Source: Absidia repens
Taxonomy: Eukaryota; Mucoromycota; Mucoromycetes; Mucorales; Cunninghamellaceae
NCBI GenBank assembly: GCA_002105175.1
Contig: MCGE01000017.1
Location: 744,001 to 808,000, forward strand
Direction of reading: 5' to 3'
Length of the DNA: 64,000 nucleotides
A program made the position numbers and the translations under genes. Under the pieces are notes generated by a model. It saw only the letters and a list, made by a program, of their open reading frames with translations. It was not told where the DNA came from and searched no databases. This document shows positions 13,618 to 25,287 of the stretch, piece by piece (positions within the stretch are counted from its first letter, which is position 1; each line of letters starts with the position of its first letter).

Positions 13618-14286
13618 TTACAAGAAAAGATAGCCCGACACAGCAAGGGAAACAAAAATGTTAGTTATTGCAAAGGTAGTAGCAATAGAAGAGGCATCAC
13701 TAGAGCCACCTTTAGGTAGGGGTGAGCCATCAGGACCCAGAATATCAATGCTAGCTTGAGCAGAGTAAGTAGCATTGCTTGCTGATGCAGTAAACGAAGG
13801 TTGTTGTTGTTGTACTTGTTGCGGGCCATGATTTGAAATATAAAATGGAGCGGAGTAAATCACAGGATCAGACCCATGCGAAATAGCCACACGCCAGGCA
13901 TTCGTACTGTTGCCAAGAGAAGAAGGGATGACATAAACCACGGTACCAATGGATCCACTGATTCCTTCTGAAATAACAATACTACTTGAAGACAGAGGTG
14001 TATCGGATCCAGCAATCAGGCCAATATTGATAGGAGAGTTATCAGTGCCTTTATTCCAGCTAATCACAGCACTAAAAATAGAATGACGAACAAAAAAATG
14101 AATTTCATGCAGATCTCTTATTTTATTTTATCAAGGCACTTACTTTTGATTCACTTGTAATGTTGAATTAGCAACAGGGGAAGTGATTTCGTAAGAAGTA
14201 GACGCATCGCACTTATCAATGGGAATGGCTTGAACAAATGAACCTGCCAGGGCAAGAAGAGTCATCATAGCGGTGTTGATTTTCAT
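13618..14286 (-). CDS. Kre9/Knh1-type Ser/Thr-rich GPI-anchored surface protein
   Basis: Small cell-surface protein of the fungal Ser-Thr-rich GPI-anchored family (Kre9/Knh1 N-terminal immunoglobulin-like fold). Two exons (14144-14286 and 13618-14071) give 198 residues. Residues 1-20 form a signal peptide (MKINTAMMTLLALAGSFVQA). The Ig-like domain runs from about residue 31 (EITSPVANSTLQVNQ, then VISWNKGTDNSPINIGL) to YSAPFYISNHGP. A Gln/Ser-rich stalk follows, then SSDASS before a hydrophobic C-terminus (IFVSLAVSGYLFL), as expected for GPI attachment. A cell-wall or beta-glucan role is inferred from the family. The start was chosen because it directly opens the signal peptide; the longer upstream in-frame ATG lacks such logic. 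Confidence 0.85.
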
Positions 14287-15570
14287 GTTGTTCAGATAAA
14301 AAGGTGATATGTAATGGATTGTTTGTATATAAAATAAAATTGAATATAGAATGAAAGGAAAAAAAAAAAAGCGAGTCGACAAAATTTTAGATTTCTTTTA
14401 TACCTTTATTAAGTGACAAAAATTGTCATTTTTAATACAAATCGCTTGACATTTTCTTTTTTCCCTTTTTTTTGACATATGAATATCGTCAATACAAGTA
14501 AAGTGCCGAGACTCTCCGCTTGATCAGGTTACACTACACGCTTACTGAGGATTCACATGGGTTTGCACTCCTTGGAGCTTGTCTTATTGTAAACCAACCC
14601 TCATTTTTTACACTCCGCAACGTGCTCAAATTCCTGTAAAGGATGATTTATTGAAAAATGCAGAGAAGAAACAAAGTTGACCTTGCCTTTGGTGAACACA
14701 TCAAATATGATGATAGCCATCACGTAATATACGTATAAAAAGTAGTGTGATTCTTTTTTTTATTTTATTCCTTTCCCGAAGTTTCGAGGGCACGATCCAC
14801 TAGTCTAAAAAAAAAATAGGTTAAGAAAACTCTCGTCTCTAACATAACATATCTTTGTTTTTCCTTTTACAAGATACGCTAATACTAAAAATATAGTAAT
14901 AAAAATGACGTGGTAAGATCCTTTCCGGAAAACGATTATCCACCAGCTCACTTTTTTTTTGTACAGTACTGTGCTTTGTTTGACAGCACACAAGTATTTA
15001 ATCACCGACTGTGTTGAACGAACGTGATTGATCTTTGCACGGTTGTTGAGCTGCCACGATATCGATGAATCACCTGCTGTTAATAGAAAAAGGTTGTGTC
15101 ATTCGTTTTTTGCCATGCAAGGTGGAAGGGCCATCATCGTTTAGTACTGACATGAAGTATGCTCATCATTCATCTCTACCGTATAATGATATTACGTAAT
15201 AGAATAATACTACATATTTGTCATAAAGGTGATGACTATGTAATTGAGGAAATAAAGAGCAAAACAGTTGCTTGTTATAGAGTGTACATAAATTGAGCTA
15301 AACTAGTTCAATTGAAGAGGGTATGCTGCTCAACGATGAGTGACAATCTATTCTATAATGAAGGAGCATATTAAACTAAGCCATAATGCACAATCTTGAA
15401 CGCACAGACATCAAATGAAGAGAACATCTAAGTTGTTGATAATAAATAGTGACTATTACTGTCATGAGAAGAGATTCATCATGTTGATGATGAAAATGAA
15501 AAAAGCAGGGTTTCCTTTTTTGTGGTGGAAAAAAATCGCAAACCAATCTTCCCGAAAAAAAGCAATTCAA
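14287..15570. other. Intergenic, no gene seen
   Basis: Promoter side of the GPI-protein gene followed by A+T-rich DNA up to repeat copy B. A TATATAAAAT stretch near 14325 on the complementary strand may be its TATA element. No other feature is supported. Confidence 0.4.
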
Positions 15571-16435
15571 ATACCACGTACGTGAATATTTAATTTCCCT
15601 CCCATTTTTTTTTTTTTTTTTTTCGCTTTCTCTTTTTCCTTCACGATTTAAACTTCTATGAGGTTATCTTGGACTTGAATTAGTGTCAGGACTAGTTTAG
15701 AAGGGTTTCCAGCTCAGGGATTATGAGATGCATGGGAAACCCTTTCATTTTGAATTCAGGATTTAGAACCCACCATTAGTTGGCTTGAAACCATCATTAG
15801 CTAAGTTTAGTGTTAGTTTATCCATAGTTTGTATCTTCGTCTGTCTCTTTTTACTTTGTCAATAAAAAATGTCTAATTGGTCTCTTTCATGTCTTGTGCG
15901 ATAGATGTCTTTTTTATAACCGTCATCCTTATTGACGAGTGTTGAACGTTGTTAATAAAATAATAGATGTCCCTTTAGTCTTTCTCATGACTTGTACAGT
16001 ATATTAGTTTATATTTTCCCTTAGTACTTTTAGAATAGTGTTGACCTTTATTCAAATCCTAGTATAGTCTCCCTCATGATTCTGGCAACAGATCCTTCCA
16101 TTGAATAATACCTTGCGACAATGAACCCCTTGTTTTTAGGTTTAGTGTCCACAATATGCTTCAATAAAATGTCCCTTTTTATTAACCATCCTCTGACCCA
16201 TCTGATAGTATACAATAATCAATATTGTAGCAGTTTTAAAAGTACGCTACCAAAAAATTGCTTGTTTAGTTCACCTACTAAGACTTTCCTCCACTACCCT
16301 ATCATCAGAACTCTATGGACTGGTTAACGGCTCCAGTTTATCTAATATGAAGCGTGGCCCTATTACCATCCTACCACTCTTATTAACCGATCTAGGCCGA
16401 ATGACCAGCGTAACCTCCACTAGACTGGCGCACAC
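15571..16435 (-). repeat. Dispersed repeat family, copy B
   Basis: Same family as copy A but inverted. The signature end is mutated here: CACGTACGTG replaces CACGTGGGCGGG in the reverse reading around 15573-15585. The conserved core is at 15687-15747. The remainder carries the degenerate internal units, with TCTCTTTCATGTCTTG near 15878 and TCTTTCTCATGACTTG near 15978. Similarity to copy D continues through AATATGCTTCAATAAAATGTCC (near 16135) and CCGATCTAGGCCG (near 16390). The far boundary is approximate. Confidence 0.78.
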
Positions 16436-17285
16436 TGTATCTATCGAGCTCGTCATTTTTTATTTTTTTATTCTGTTTGCTTGTGGTATCATAAGCCCCC
16501 CTCCAAACTGAAACGAATCAAACCTCAGGGTCCATCCCTTGAGTTGCAAAATGGTGGGAGGTGTCTATTTCCGTCAAATTTACATTTCAGTAAGCCCCAC
16601 TCTTTGAGACACGCAGTAGTTGAAATATTGTTTTGAAAGCGTGGGAATGTTAAAATCCGACTTTTTTTTTTTTTTTTTTTTGGAAATTGTAAGTGTAAAC
16701 TAAGCGTGTTCTGAACCATGCCTTTCGAGACGTTGAGAGGTGCGTTGGGAGTTGCGACAATGAAGGTTGATTTTATCTTCTTGTTTAATTGTATTATAAG
16801 AAAAAAGGAAATTTCGAGGCACTTTTTGAAACTGTAAAAGGAGAGTACCTAATGGAAAATGCCAATTTTTTAGACGAGGCTCGGGTCACTTTTTTTTACA
16901 CTCCCAATTTTAAAAAATAAAGAATAATATGGGATTTAAACATTCTAACACTTGCAAAGAACAAAAACAGAAGAAGAAAAGAAGTTTATCGGGTTCCAGA
17001 GGGGTTGTTGTTGTTGTTGAAGTATGGGTATTGATACCTACGGCATTTCGCACTTCGGTGGCATTTCCTCAGAGCTTCCCTGAACTTCACTCGGGGTTTT
17101 ATGGGGGAGGGACTTATGATAATAATTATACCAAACGTGATAAAAACAATAAAGCATGTATAAGCGGAGACTATAGTATTTTATAGAGAAGATTATTCTG
17201 GTGATATGACCTAAGTTTATGAATACTGATTGGCAGAGTAACAATATGTCTACACTTCATATTAAATGACCCATGCCTGCCAATC
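16436..17285. other. Spacer between repeat copies B and C
   Basis: Unassigned sequence with a T-run at about 16663-16681. Short frames on both strands show no protein family and are not supported as genes. Confidence 0.35.
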
Positions 17286-17289
17286 AGTC

Positions 17290-18059
17290 ATGAGGGGAGG
17301 GGGGTGAGTAAAAGTGGACAAGATGGGTGAACTAAAAAGCAAGTGCTCGATAAGACATTCACAAAAAATCAACAATAACAGTAATTCTCACTATTGTATG
17401 GCTCATGGGATGGTTAAATAATACAAAAGATATACTTTATTAATGTATATTGATAGGTACTAAATTAAAGACGAGAGTTTCGTTGTCACAAGAGACTTAT
17501 TAGTAGGATCTAATGGAGGAGGTATGTGGGACACTAACAAGGATACTATTGTGAGTTCTGAAGAATGTTAATCACTAACCTAAAGGTGTGATCACGTAAT
17601 AAAAATAGTGGTCGTCTGTTATTGAAATGCAACAACAGTCAACACTGATCACAATGGAGGATGGAAGTAGCAAAGAAATATATCGCACAAGACGTGAGAT
17701 AGACTTATGAGACCTTTTTCATTGAAGACGTAAAAAGAGACATTTTTTTTTATTCATATATAGATGCAAACTATGGACAAACTAATACTAAACTAAATTG
17801 ATGAAGGCTTCAAAAAGCCAACTAATGGTGTCTTCAGATCCTAGATCCAAAATAAAAGGGTTTCCCCATGCATCTTGTAATCCCTGAGCTGAAACCCCTT
17901 CTAAACTAGTCCTGATACAATTCTAGGTCAAAATAACCCCATAGAAGTTAAATAGTGAAGAAAAAATAGAAGGAAAAAAAAATAATCAAAAAGAAAGAGA
18001 GCCGAAACAAATGCGGGAGAGAGAAAATAAATATTTCACGTGGGCGGGATTTAAAACAT
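17290..18059 (+). repeat. Dispersed repeat family, copy C
   Basis: Full-looking copy with the family signature CACGTGGGCGGGA at 18037-18049 and conserved core at 17854-17920, almost identical to copy D. Internal units include GTGGGACACTAACAAGG near 17526 and ACGTGAGATAGACTTATGAG near 17690. The left end aligns with copy A from about ATACTTTATTAATG (17430). The G-rich AGGGGAGGGGGGTGAG at 17292 also has a counterpart upstream of copy A, so the element may begin there. Confidence 0.78.
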
Positions 18060-19172
18060 CCGCTGGGTGAAACTCCTGTGAGATTTGGTTGTGAATTTTT
18101 AACAAGTGATGAGCACATTAAATAGCAGTGGTGGAAGCGTAAAAATGTAATATTTGATGCGCATTGGAGAGTTGTGGAAAGAAGGCGCTTGTTTAGTTAA
18201 AGTCGGCCTAGATCAGATTTTTTCATATGCATTATATATGCTTGAAAATAAGACGCCGTTCTCTTGTTCAAAGCTATAAGCTAAAAGATAAATGACAGAT
18301 CGGATGGAAAAGGTGTTTTGTGTCAAGATATATCAAAATAAAAAAATAATAAACTTGTGAGATAATGAAGATAATATAGGGAGGAGTAAGCACATGACCA
18401 TATATTTCATAACTCAACAGAAGTTCAAAAATATATAAGATATTGCAGTTCAATATTCTGAGATTTAGCTAATCTAAGTAAATGGCAGCCCCAAATCACG
18501 AGTTGAAAATGACGAAGCTTCCCTTTACATGCTCATATTGCTTTTTCCAAATATCCCAGTTCAAACACTTACAGTAACCGAAGATCACTAACAACTCAAT
18601 GAGGTTTCAATGAAGATGATGCCTTAATATATATATATATATATATAAGTACGGCAGTGTGGTTCAATATGATAGTTTTTAAAATATTGGATGTATGACT
18701 CCCCCCCCATCAGTCCCCCTAATCCCGTTCCACCTAACCAGAATCTAATTCCGCCAATCATAACAAGTACCTAATTCCCACCTGTTATGATCAACGTTTC
18801 TCAGACAGAATTGACATGCATCAATACAGGAGTCAGTAAGAAGCCGTATGACGAGAATTGTATTTATTATATAACAAAAAATAATAAGAATGGAGAGGAT
18901 TGGTGATATATGGAATAAAAACTATAAGACAATTCAGATAATGAAGTACTACAATATTTTTGTTTTAAGGAAATAACTAAAAAGTAGAGAGGGAGTGAAG
19001 ACAATAAAATAATAAGTGAAGGAAAAACAAGGAATGGCTATGGTGTAAGTGTAATATAATAATGTGTGAAAACGAGGGGAGAGGGGATATAACTATGAAT
19101 TCATGAAGTAAGGATGTGACTATAGTATCAAAAAAAAAAAAAAAAATCAGTATACATCGTCTGAGTCATCCA
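18060..19172. other. Intergenic, no gene seen
   Basis: A+T-rich sequence with a (TA)n tract at about 18627-18648 and an A-run at about 19131-19146. It includes the 3' flank of the kelch-kinase gene. Confidence 0.4.
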
Positions 19173-22100
19173 CTATCCTTGGGGTTTTTTTTCATTTATT
19201 TTTCTCCTTACCAATAATTGTGTAGCACTTCCACGTTTCGCAGGATCACGGGCAAGTAAAGTTTTGATCAATTGACGCAAACGTGGGTTCTGTATATGTC
19301 GATCCAACTGAGGGATTTCTAGTTCTTTCTGATCGTTCCATCGAAGGCCGTTGTTGAGAATGGGTGTAGCAGGAGATGGATGGGATACAAAATGCAAGAT
19401 GGTTTCGTCTTTAATGCTGCTAGCAAAAAGCGGTCGTTTCGTTTCTATTTCGTATAATACACAGCCAAGCGCCCACAAATCCACACTCGCCGTAGCCACC
19501 ACACCACTGGCACCCTCTAAGCCATAGGTCGTCGCACGCGCCACCTCAGGAGGACAATATCGAGGTGTAATCACACCCACACATTCTTCCCCAATCGTAC
19601 GACTTGCTTCAAAATCAATCAGTTTCCAAGGTTCATCCATGTTGTGCATGATATTACTGGGCTTTAAATCGCAAAAGGCAACCCCTAATGTCCCCATACA
19701 CACACGAAAAGAAAAAAACAGTTAGTTTGGTCACTTCTTTCGTTTTTCATATTTACCTTTTTTGTGACACCAAATCAAACATTCAATGATATTTTGAGCG
19801 ATTGAAACCGTGTGTTGAACTGTCCAGCTGCGCGTGGTTGGTTTGGTGTGGTCATTCGAAGTCGGCCTTGCCCGTCGGATAGCAGTAGATAAAGTTTCGT
19901 CCAAGCGTTCCATAACAATAACGTATTTGATAGAATCATCGTCACCATTCTGTTCAATCCTGTGGACTGGTGGTGTCTCTGGCGCTGAATGTGAGTGTTG
20001 TTCAACTGTTGTTGAGTGCAATGATTGAGGATCAGTCGGTGATGTCTGGAACTGTAACGATGGTAATGCCTGCCGCTCATCCTGAATTGTCAATACTTCC
20101 AATAGAGTGACCACATGGTGTGATTTGAGCTTGATCAGTGTCCGACATTCACGCTCCCATGCTTCACGACGTCCAAAGGATTTCACCACAGCATCAGATG
20201 AGGAGGGATCTTCGTCCGTCACCGTCTTGGTCACAAATAAAATACTGTTTGTCGGTCCGTATAATGGCGATCTAGAGCTGTCAACTTTATATCGACGTGG
20301 AAGCATGCCGGCAATGGGTGGATTTTGTCTGTGTTCCTCTCCAGAGATGTTATTTGCGTTGCTGTCGCGACCTGCTGTGCTGTTACTCGTATTGTTCGTA
20401 GATGTGGTGAGCGTTGTTGAAGAGTATGTTGCCTCTGGGGAATTAGTAGGTAAATTGGATAACGATGTTGGTAAGGGCGTATTTGTTGTTGAGGGCGTAG
20501 TTTCAGTGGCTGCATTGACCGGCAATGTCATTGTCTTGCTGTTTTCATCTGCGTGTGGACTTGGGAAGTAATCGGCCGTTCGTTCTTCATGTAAAATATC
20601 ATTTGCATGTCCCAGAGTTGCGAGGCGATCAAGTGGGCTGAGGGAATCGTAAATACCATCTCCTTGCTGTTGTTGGTGGTGATGATGCTGACTAAGAGGG
20701 CGGAAGCTGTGGATAGATACACGTGCACCTGCATCATTTATATCAGTGTTCGTATGTTGGGGAGAGACCGGTTGAGCAATAGGAACGCTGGATGATGGAT
20801 ATTGATGATGTGTCAAAGGTACAGCTGTGTTGGCTTGAGTCTGAGACGGTGCACTGTTGGTGACAGTGGTGGCAATGCTGAATTGTTTGCTAGCACCAGG
20901 AATATATTGAATAGGCGGTGTTGATGCGTTGTCCTCATGCAAAGACAAAGAATCTTCATCATCGATATCTGGTGCGGCGTTCGATTTGTTGTTGTCATCA
21001 TTGTGCGGTGTAAACGTGTGAGTGACTTTGATGTTGCGAGATCCAGGAGGTCCAGATCCGTCGTTCGTTTTAATGCTACGTAATACTTCCATGCTGCTGC
21101 TAAGTGGTGCTCCGACGTCCGTCGTAGTAGTGGATGGACTAGTTGAGGATGTAAAATGGTCGATTCGAATTTTGTTGTTATCGTTGTGGGCGGCAAATCG
21201 TGAAGCAGGTATCGAGAACTCGTTCGGTTTTTGAAGTAGATATTCATTGGGTGTTTGTCCAGGTCCATCAATATCTTGGGCTAATAACACCTTACTAGTA
21301 GGCAGAGAATTTCGCGAGCCAGGTCCATTGCTGTAGTAAAACGCCAGATCATGATGAGAAGTAGAAGGTGAGGATATCATTTCCATGACAGATGAATGGA
21401 CATCGCCGGCGTCTGACCGTGGAGCAAAGGAGTCACGAGTGCTTGTCGTTCCCGTTTTGGTGGTCCATGCTTTTGAAACGCGTTTGTGGCTATAAGGAGT
21501 CATCAGGTTGGCATCTGAATGTGCAGGATCGCTGAGAGAGTACGTCCGGTAATCATCTTCATAGCCGTGATTACCATTGTTGTCACCAGCAATCCCATTT
21601 CCATACCGCCAATAATAATCATCTTGACTATGATCATCGTCCAGGTCTTTTTCCATTCCAGCCTTTTCGGACTGTTGTTCTCGTTGTCGTTTTCGCCGTC
21701 GTAAAAAGAAGAATGCAGCCAAAGCAATAGCAGCCAATCCAAGAATACCGCCAACAACACCACCAGCGATGGAACCTACTGGCGTGGACCCACCATTTTG
21801 ATTTGAAGAGGATGAAGATGAAGAGGAAGGAGGAATACCAGTGGGAGAGACACTTGACCAGCTTGAATTTTCAATATCGAGGATATACATGTTCCGATCG
21901 TTGTTTGATCCACCAGTCCAGCCTCCAAAAATATAGATGCGTCTGCGGTTTGCGTCAAGAACAGCGGAATGGCCCATACGCGACCCGGGACCAAAACTTG
22001 CATTGGCGATTTCCTGGCGGTTCCATGTAAGTTGAGGATACTTTGACGCATCCAAAATCCAAACAGCAGAATCAAAAGGAGCCGTTGTTCCACCACCATA

Positions 22101-23173
22101 GACTATCATTCTATCACTGAGACATGTTGCTGTATGTAATCGACGAGGTCCGGGGATGGCACCGTTAACAGAGCCGGGATTGACTTGTAAGTTCCATGAC
22201 TTTGATCCGAGATCATAAGTGTAAACTGATCGCGTGGCCTGATCCGCATTTCCAGTTTCCGTCCCACCAAATGTAACCAAACAATTGCATGAAGGAATAT
22301 AGCAAGTTGAATGGTCTGTGACAGCGGGACCATTTGATCCAGAACTCCAAAGGAAAGAGTTGGCATCAAGGTAAGAAAGACTATTGAGCACAGCACCTGA
22401 CATCCGATTACCGTTAGCATCTACTGATACACCACCATAGGTATAGATTGTATTGTTCAGAAGAGCCATAGTGTACCCAGAAGCAGGTGAAGGTGGATCT
22501 ATAAAAAAAGACACGAAAAAACATTTAGATTCATATACATTTATTAAATATTCCTCCAAACATTATCCCTTTTCAATGGCTTACTTGTTGAAGTCGGGCT
22601 ATTCCACGTCCATACAGTACTATCTAATTTTTGTAGTAAGGAGCCGCCACCAGTAGTATTACTTGCAAGTGCTAAAGATTGACCAGAGCTTGGCAAAGAA
22701 ATGGCTTGAAAAAAGACTTGCGGGCTAAATCCACCATGGTTTGACAAGGCTTCAGAATCATACCAAGAGCCGTTTTGAGAATTCCATACCCAAACTGATT
22801 TTGTGCCTTGTACATTAGTGTTGTTTCCGCCAGCATCGGTGGTTCCACCATAAATGATGACATAAGGGTCTTGAAATACTACATGATATAAAAATAAACG
22901 GGATGTTAGCGCCATAATTTGAGTTTGAAGTATAAAGAGCTCAGATAGCCCCTCTCAAGTATAATATAGGGGAAGGAGGCAAGCCTGCCTGATAAATATT
23001 TTCTACAAATTATCATGGAAGCAAATATATATCAAATTACCTGCAGCATGGCCAGCTTTCCATGGGACATCAGTTTGAATGGAGCCAGGTGAGATCAATT
23101 GAGCAGTTGCATGTAGTAAAAACCACTGTGAGATAAAATATAATTTGGTTGTCACAATCCAAAGACAAAGCAT
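19173..23173 (-). CDS. Kelch-propeller / transmembrane / protein-kinase-like receptor fusion
   Basis: Predicted type I membrane protein of 1,226 residues from four exons (23041-23173, 22585-22878, 19757-22498, 19173-19684). Residues 1 to about 28 form a signal sequence. A kelch propeller spans roughly 45-365 with repeated Y/F-GG turns (YVIIYGGTTD, TYGGVSVD, VTFGGTETG, MIVYGGGTT, IYIFGGWTG). A Ser-rich linker precedes a Gly/Ala-rich TM helix (about 384-408) with an RRRKRQR stop-transfer. A low-complexity cytosolic stretch follows, then a kinase-like domain from about 880. Kinase landmarks are AVVKSF (Lys ~915), hinge YVIVMERLDETL, catalytic FCDLKPSN, metal-binding DFE in place of DFG, YCPPEVA in the APE position, and DLWALGCVLYE. 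Kelch, TM and N-lobe lie in a single uninterrupted exon, so the fusion is not a gene-joining artefact. Ligand and substrate are unknown. A GTAAGG donor near the 3' end leaves the last few residues uncertain. Confidence 0.82.
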
Positions 23174-23929
23174 TGAAATGTAATAACAAGTCCAACTAAC
23201 TAATCAGAAGTAATGAAGAAATAGATAATGAATATAGTAGAAAGGATTGATGGGGAATAAAAGATAGTTCGTTGAGAAAAAGGGAAAAAGAAAAAAAAGT
23301 ACAAAAGTGAAAGACAAAAAAAAAGGAGCAGTGCCTGTCGGGATTTAAAATCGAGATTATAGAGAAGGTACGTACAGTACAAGAGAAGTTGTCTTTGGCT
23401 CCCCAAATCAGAGAGAGAGAAAGAGAGAAAGAGAGAGAGAGAGGATAATGAAAGGACGATCCCTCCAGTTCTCCTTCTCTTTCCAATATGATTTGTGGTT
23501 TATGGAAACCTAATAAAATAAGCTACATGCAGTACAATATAGCACAATACAATAAATACATTACTAAAAATACCGACAAGATATGGATCGAATGTTTATT
23601 TTTATATACATATTTCATATCACTCTCTTTTCGATAATAAAAACAACGTGACATGAAAAATCAAATGGGAGACCTTCCTGATTGGATAATGAATATAATA
23701 AAAATTCCACACATGTCACACACACACACATATATATATATATACAAGCACACTATCACATAAACACACAAACACATACACATTTCAAATGAAGATCATA
23801 ATAAAAATAATGGGTTTTATTGTTCCGTTTGAAATAAAATAAATAAACTACACAAATAAATTAACTACCTAAATTTTCTAATATACCAGTCATATAAAAC
23901 CAATCTAATAATTTACTCAAAGTCCGCCG
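23174..23929. other. Upstream region of the kelch-kinase gene, with microsatellites
   Basis: Contains a (GA)n-rich tract at 23411-23443, (CA)n and (TA)n tracts at about 23717-23746, and the presumed promoter of the kelch-kinase gene. No gene seen. Confidence 0.4.
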
Positions 23930-25066
23930 TCATCCACCTTTATCACTTTCATCATCTGAGAAACCACCAAATCCATTTACCAAGCTTTCCTCATTGTCAT
24001 TCAGAGTTTGTTCCTCAAAAAAGGTCAGTCCTTGTTCTTCATCCAGATCAGTCGATTCTTGTATGGGTTCCTGTGATATTGCTTGCAACATTGTCATGAG
24101 TTCATTGAGCACCATTGGTTTCCCTTGTTCCTTCACTGCATTTTCCTCCTCCTTCATTTCTTTCTTCCTTCGTCTCCTGTCAGTGTATCTCGTTTGCGTT
24201 CGCGTTTGCGTTTGTAGATCTGGTTCTTCGAATAGTTGGTCAAACCCCAACATGTTCTGAGGTATTTGTCTAGTTGAGCTGTATATCATCGATTGTTTCT
24301 GCTGTAGGCATGGTATGTCACGAGAATCAGATCCATGTTCATATTCATATGTTGTCGTTGCTGTTGTGCGTTTGAGGTATGTATCAATCGAATCGTCTGA
24401 ATCGTCATCTTGGTATAATGAAGTGGCTAGTCCGGATAAGTCATCGTGGTGTTCAAATCGTTTCGAGACTGCTGAATTATATGATCGATTTCTTCTACGT
24501 TGGAGGTGTGTAGCAGTTGAAGCGTTCGACTCGCCATTTTGGTGTTCCCTTCGGCTCGGGACTATTGTTGTACGCCTGAGGTAATCTTCAATTGAGTTGC
24601 CATCTTGGTATAATGAAGGTTCCGGCTTTGTCATTTCGCCGTGCCACTTGATTCGTTTCGAGGCTGTTGGATTATTGATATACATCTCAATGGAATCGTC
24701 CGAGTCATTATCTTCGAACAATGAAGGTGCTGACGAGGATAAATCAAGACGTTTAATTTGTTTTGAGGATGTTGAAGTGAATCCAGGACCGTCTGATATG
24801 GGAATTGAGCTTGATGAAACATGTTTCCGCTTTGAATAACCCGAGTCATTTCCATCTCTAAGCTGTTTCCTCGTTTCGTCATCGATGTTGCTGCAATTGG
24901 TGTTGTTTATATGTTGATTTGTGGTCAGAGTCGGTGCATACCAGTCCAACTCCTCTTCAAGTCGTAAGTAAGGCCTATCGTCTTTTGACCTTGAGGTTCG
25001 TAATTCAGATGATGATCGAGATCCTTCAGAGTTGCCATCTATTTTACTTGACTGAGAAAATGGCAT
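23930..25066 (-). CDS. Unrecognised protein with three acidic internal repeats
   Basis: A single uninterrupted 378-residue frame on the minus strand. I do not recognise the family. It is hydrophilic, Ser/Asp/Arg-rich and lacks a signal peptide or TM helix, so an intracellular, mostly disordered protein is inferred. Three repeats share the pattern SK(R/Q)-(I/F)-x(9-12)-SL(Y/F)(Q/E)D-x-(D/N)S-x-IxxYL: about residues 101-130 (PSLFEDNDSDDSIEMYI), 136-163 (PSLYQDGNSIEDYL) and 201-231 (TSLYQDDDSDDSIDTYL). A basic stretch (RRRRKKEMK) near residue 295 may be a nuclear localisation signal, and the C-terminus is acidic (GFGGFSDDESDKGG). The start was chosen as the first ATG of the frame. A truncated LINE lies about 230 bp upstream. 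Confidence 0.65.
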   Translation of the reverse strand: MPFSQSSKIDGNSEGSRSSSELRTSRSKDDRPYLRLEEELDWYAPTLTTNQHINNTNCSNIDDETRKQLRDGNDSGYSKRKHVSSSSIPISDGPGFTSTSSKQIKRLDLSSSAPSLFEDNDSDDSIEMYINNPTASKRIKWHGEMTKPEPSLYQDGNSIEDYLRRTTIVPSRREHQNGESNASTATHLQRRRNRSYNSAVSKRFEHHDDLSGLATSLYQDDDSDDSIDTYLKRTTATTTYEYEHGSDSRDIPCLQQKQSMIYSSTRQIPQNMLGFDQLFEEPDLQTQTRTQTRYTDRRRRKKEMKEEENAVKEQGKPMVLNELMTMLQAISQEPIQESTDLDEEQGLTFFEEQTLNDNEESLVNGFGGFSDDESDKGG

Positions 25067-25287
25067 ATGTTTGCAAAGGCACTTGACAAGGGGAAAAAAA
25101 TCATAAAAGAAAGAGAAAAAAAAAAATGCTCTTGCACTGTTTTTTTGAAGAAAAAAAAAATAGAATTTCGAATTTTAAGGTCCCGAATATACTGAATGGC
25201 CGTTAAACTAGTTGGGTCGTTGCATTGATGCCCAAAATTGTAAATCTACCCTTATACAAAATTTTTCGTCTCTGTAAATGAATTGTC

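Noticed and set aside
19173..19215. A GTAAGG donor near the end of the kelch-kinase that would give a different C-terminus.
   Set aside because: The resulting intron would be about 35-40 nt, shorter than others in the gene; reading through to the TAG is simpler, though not excluded.
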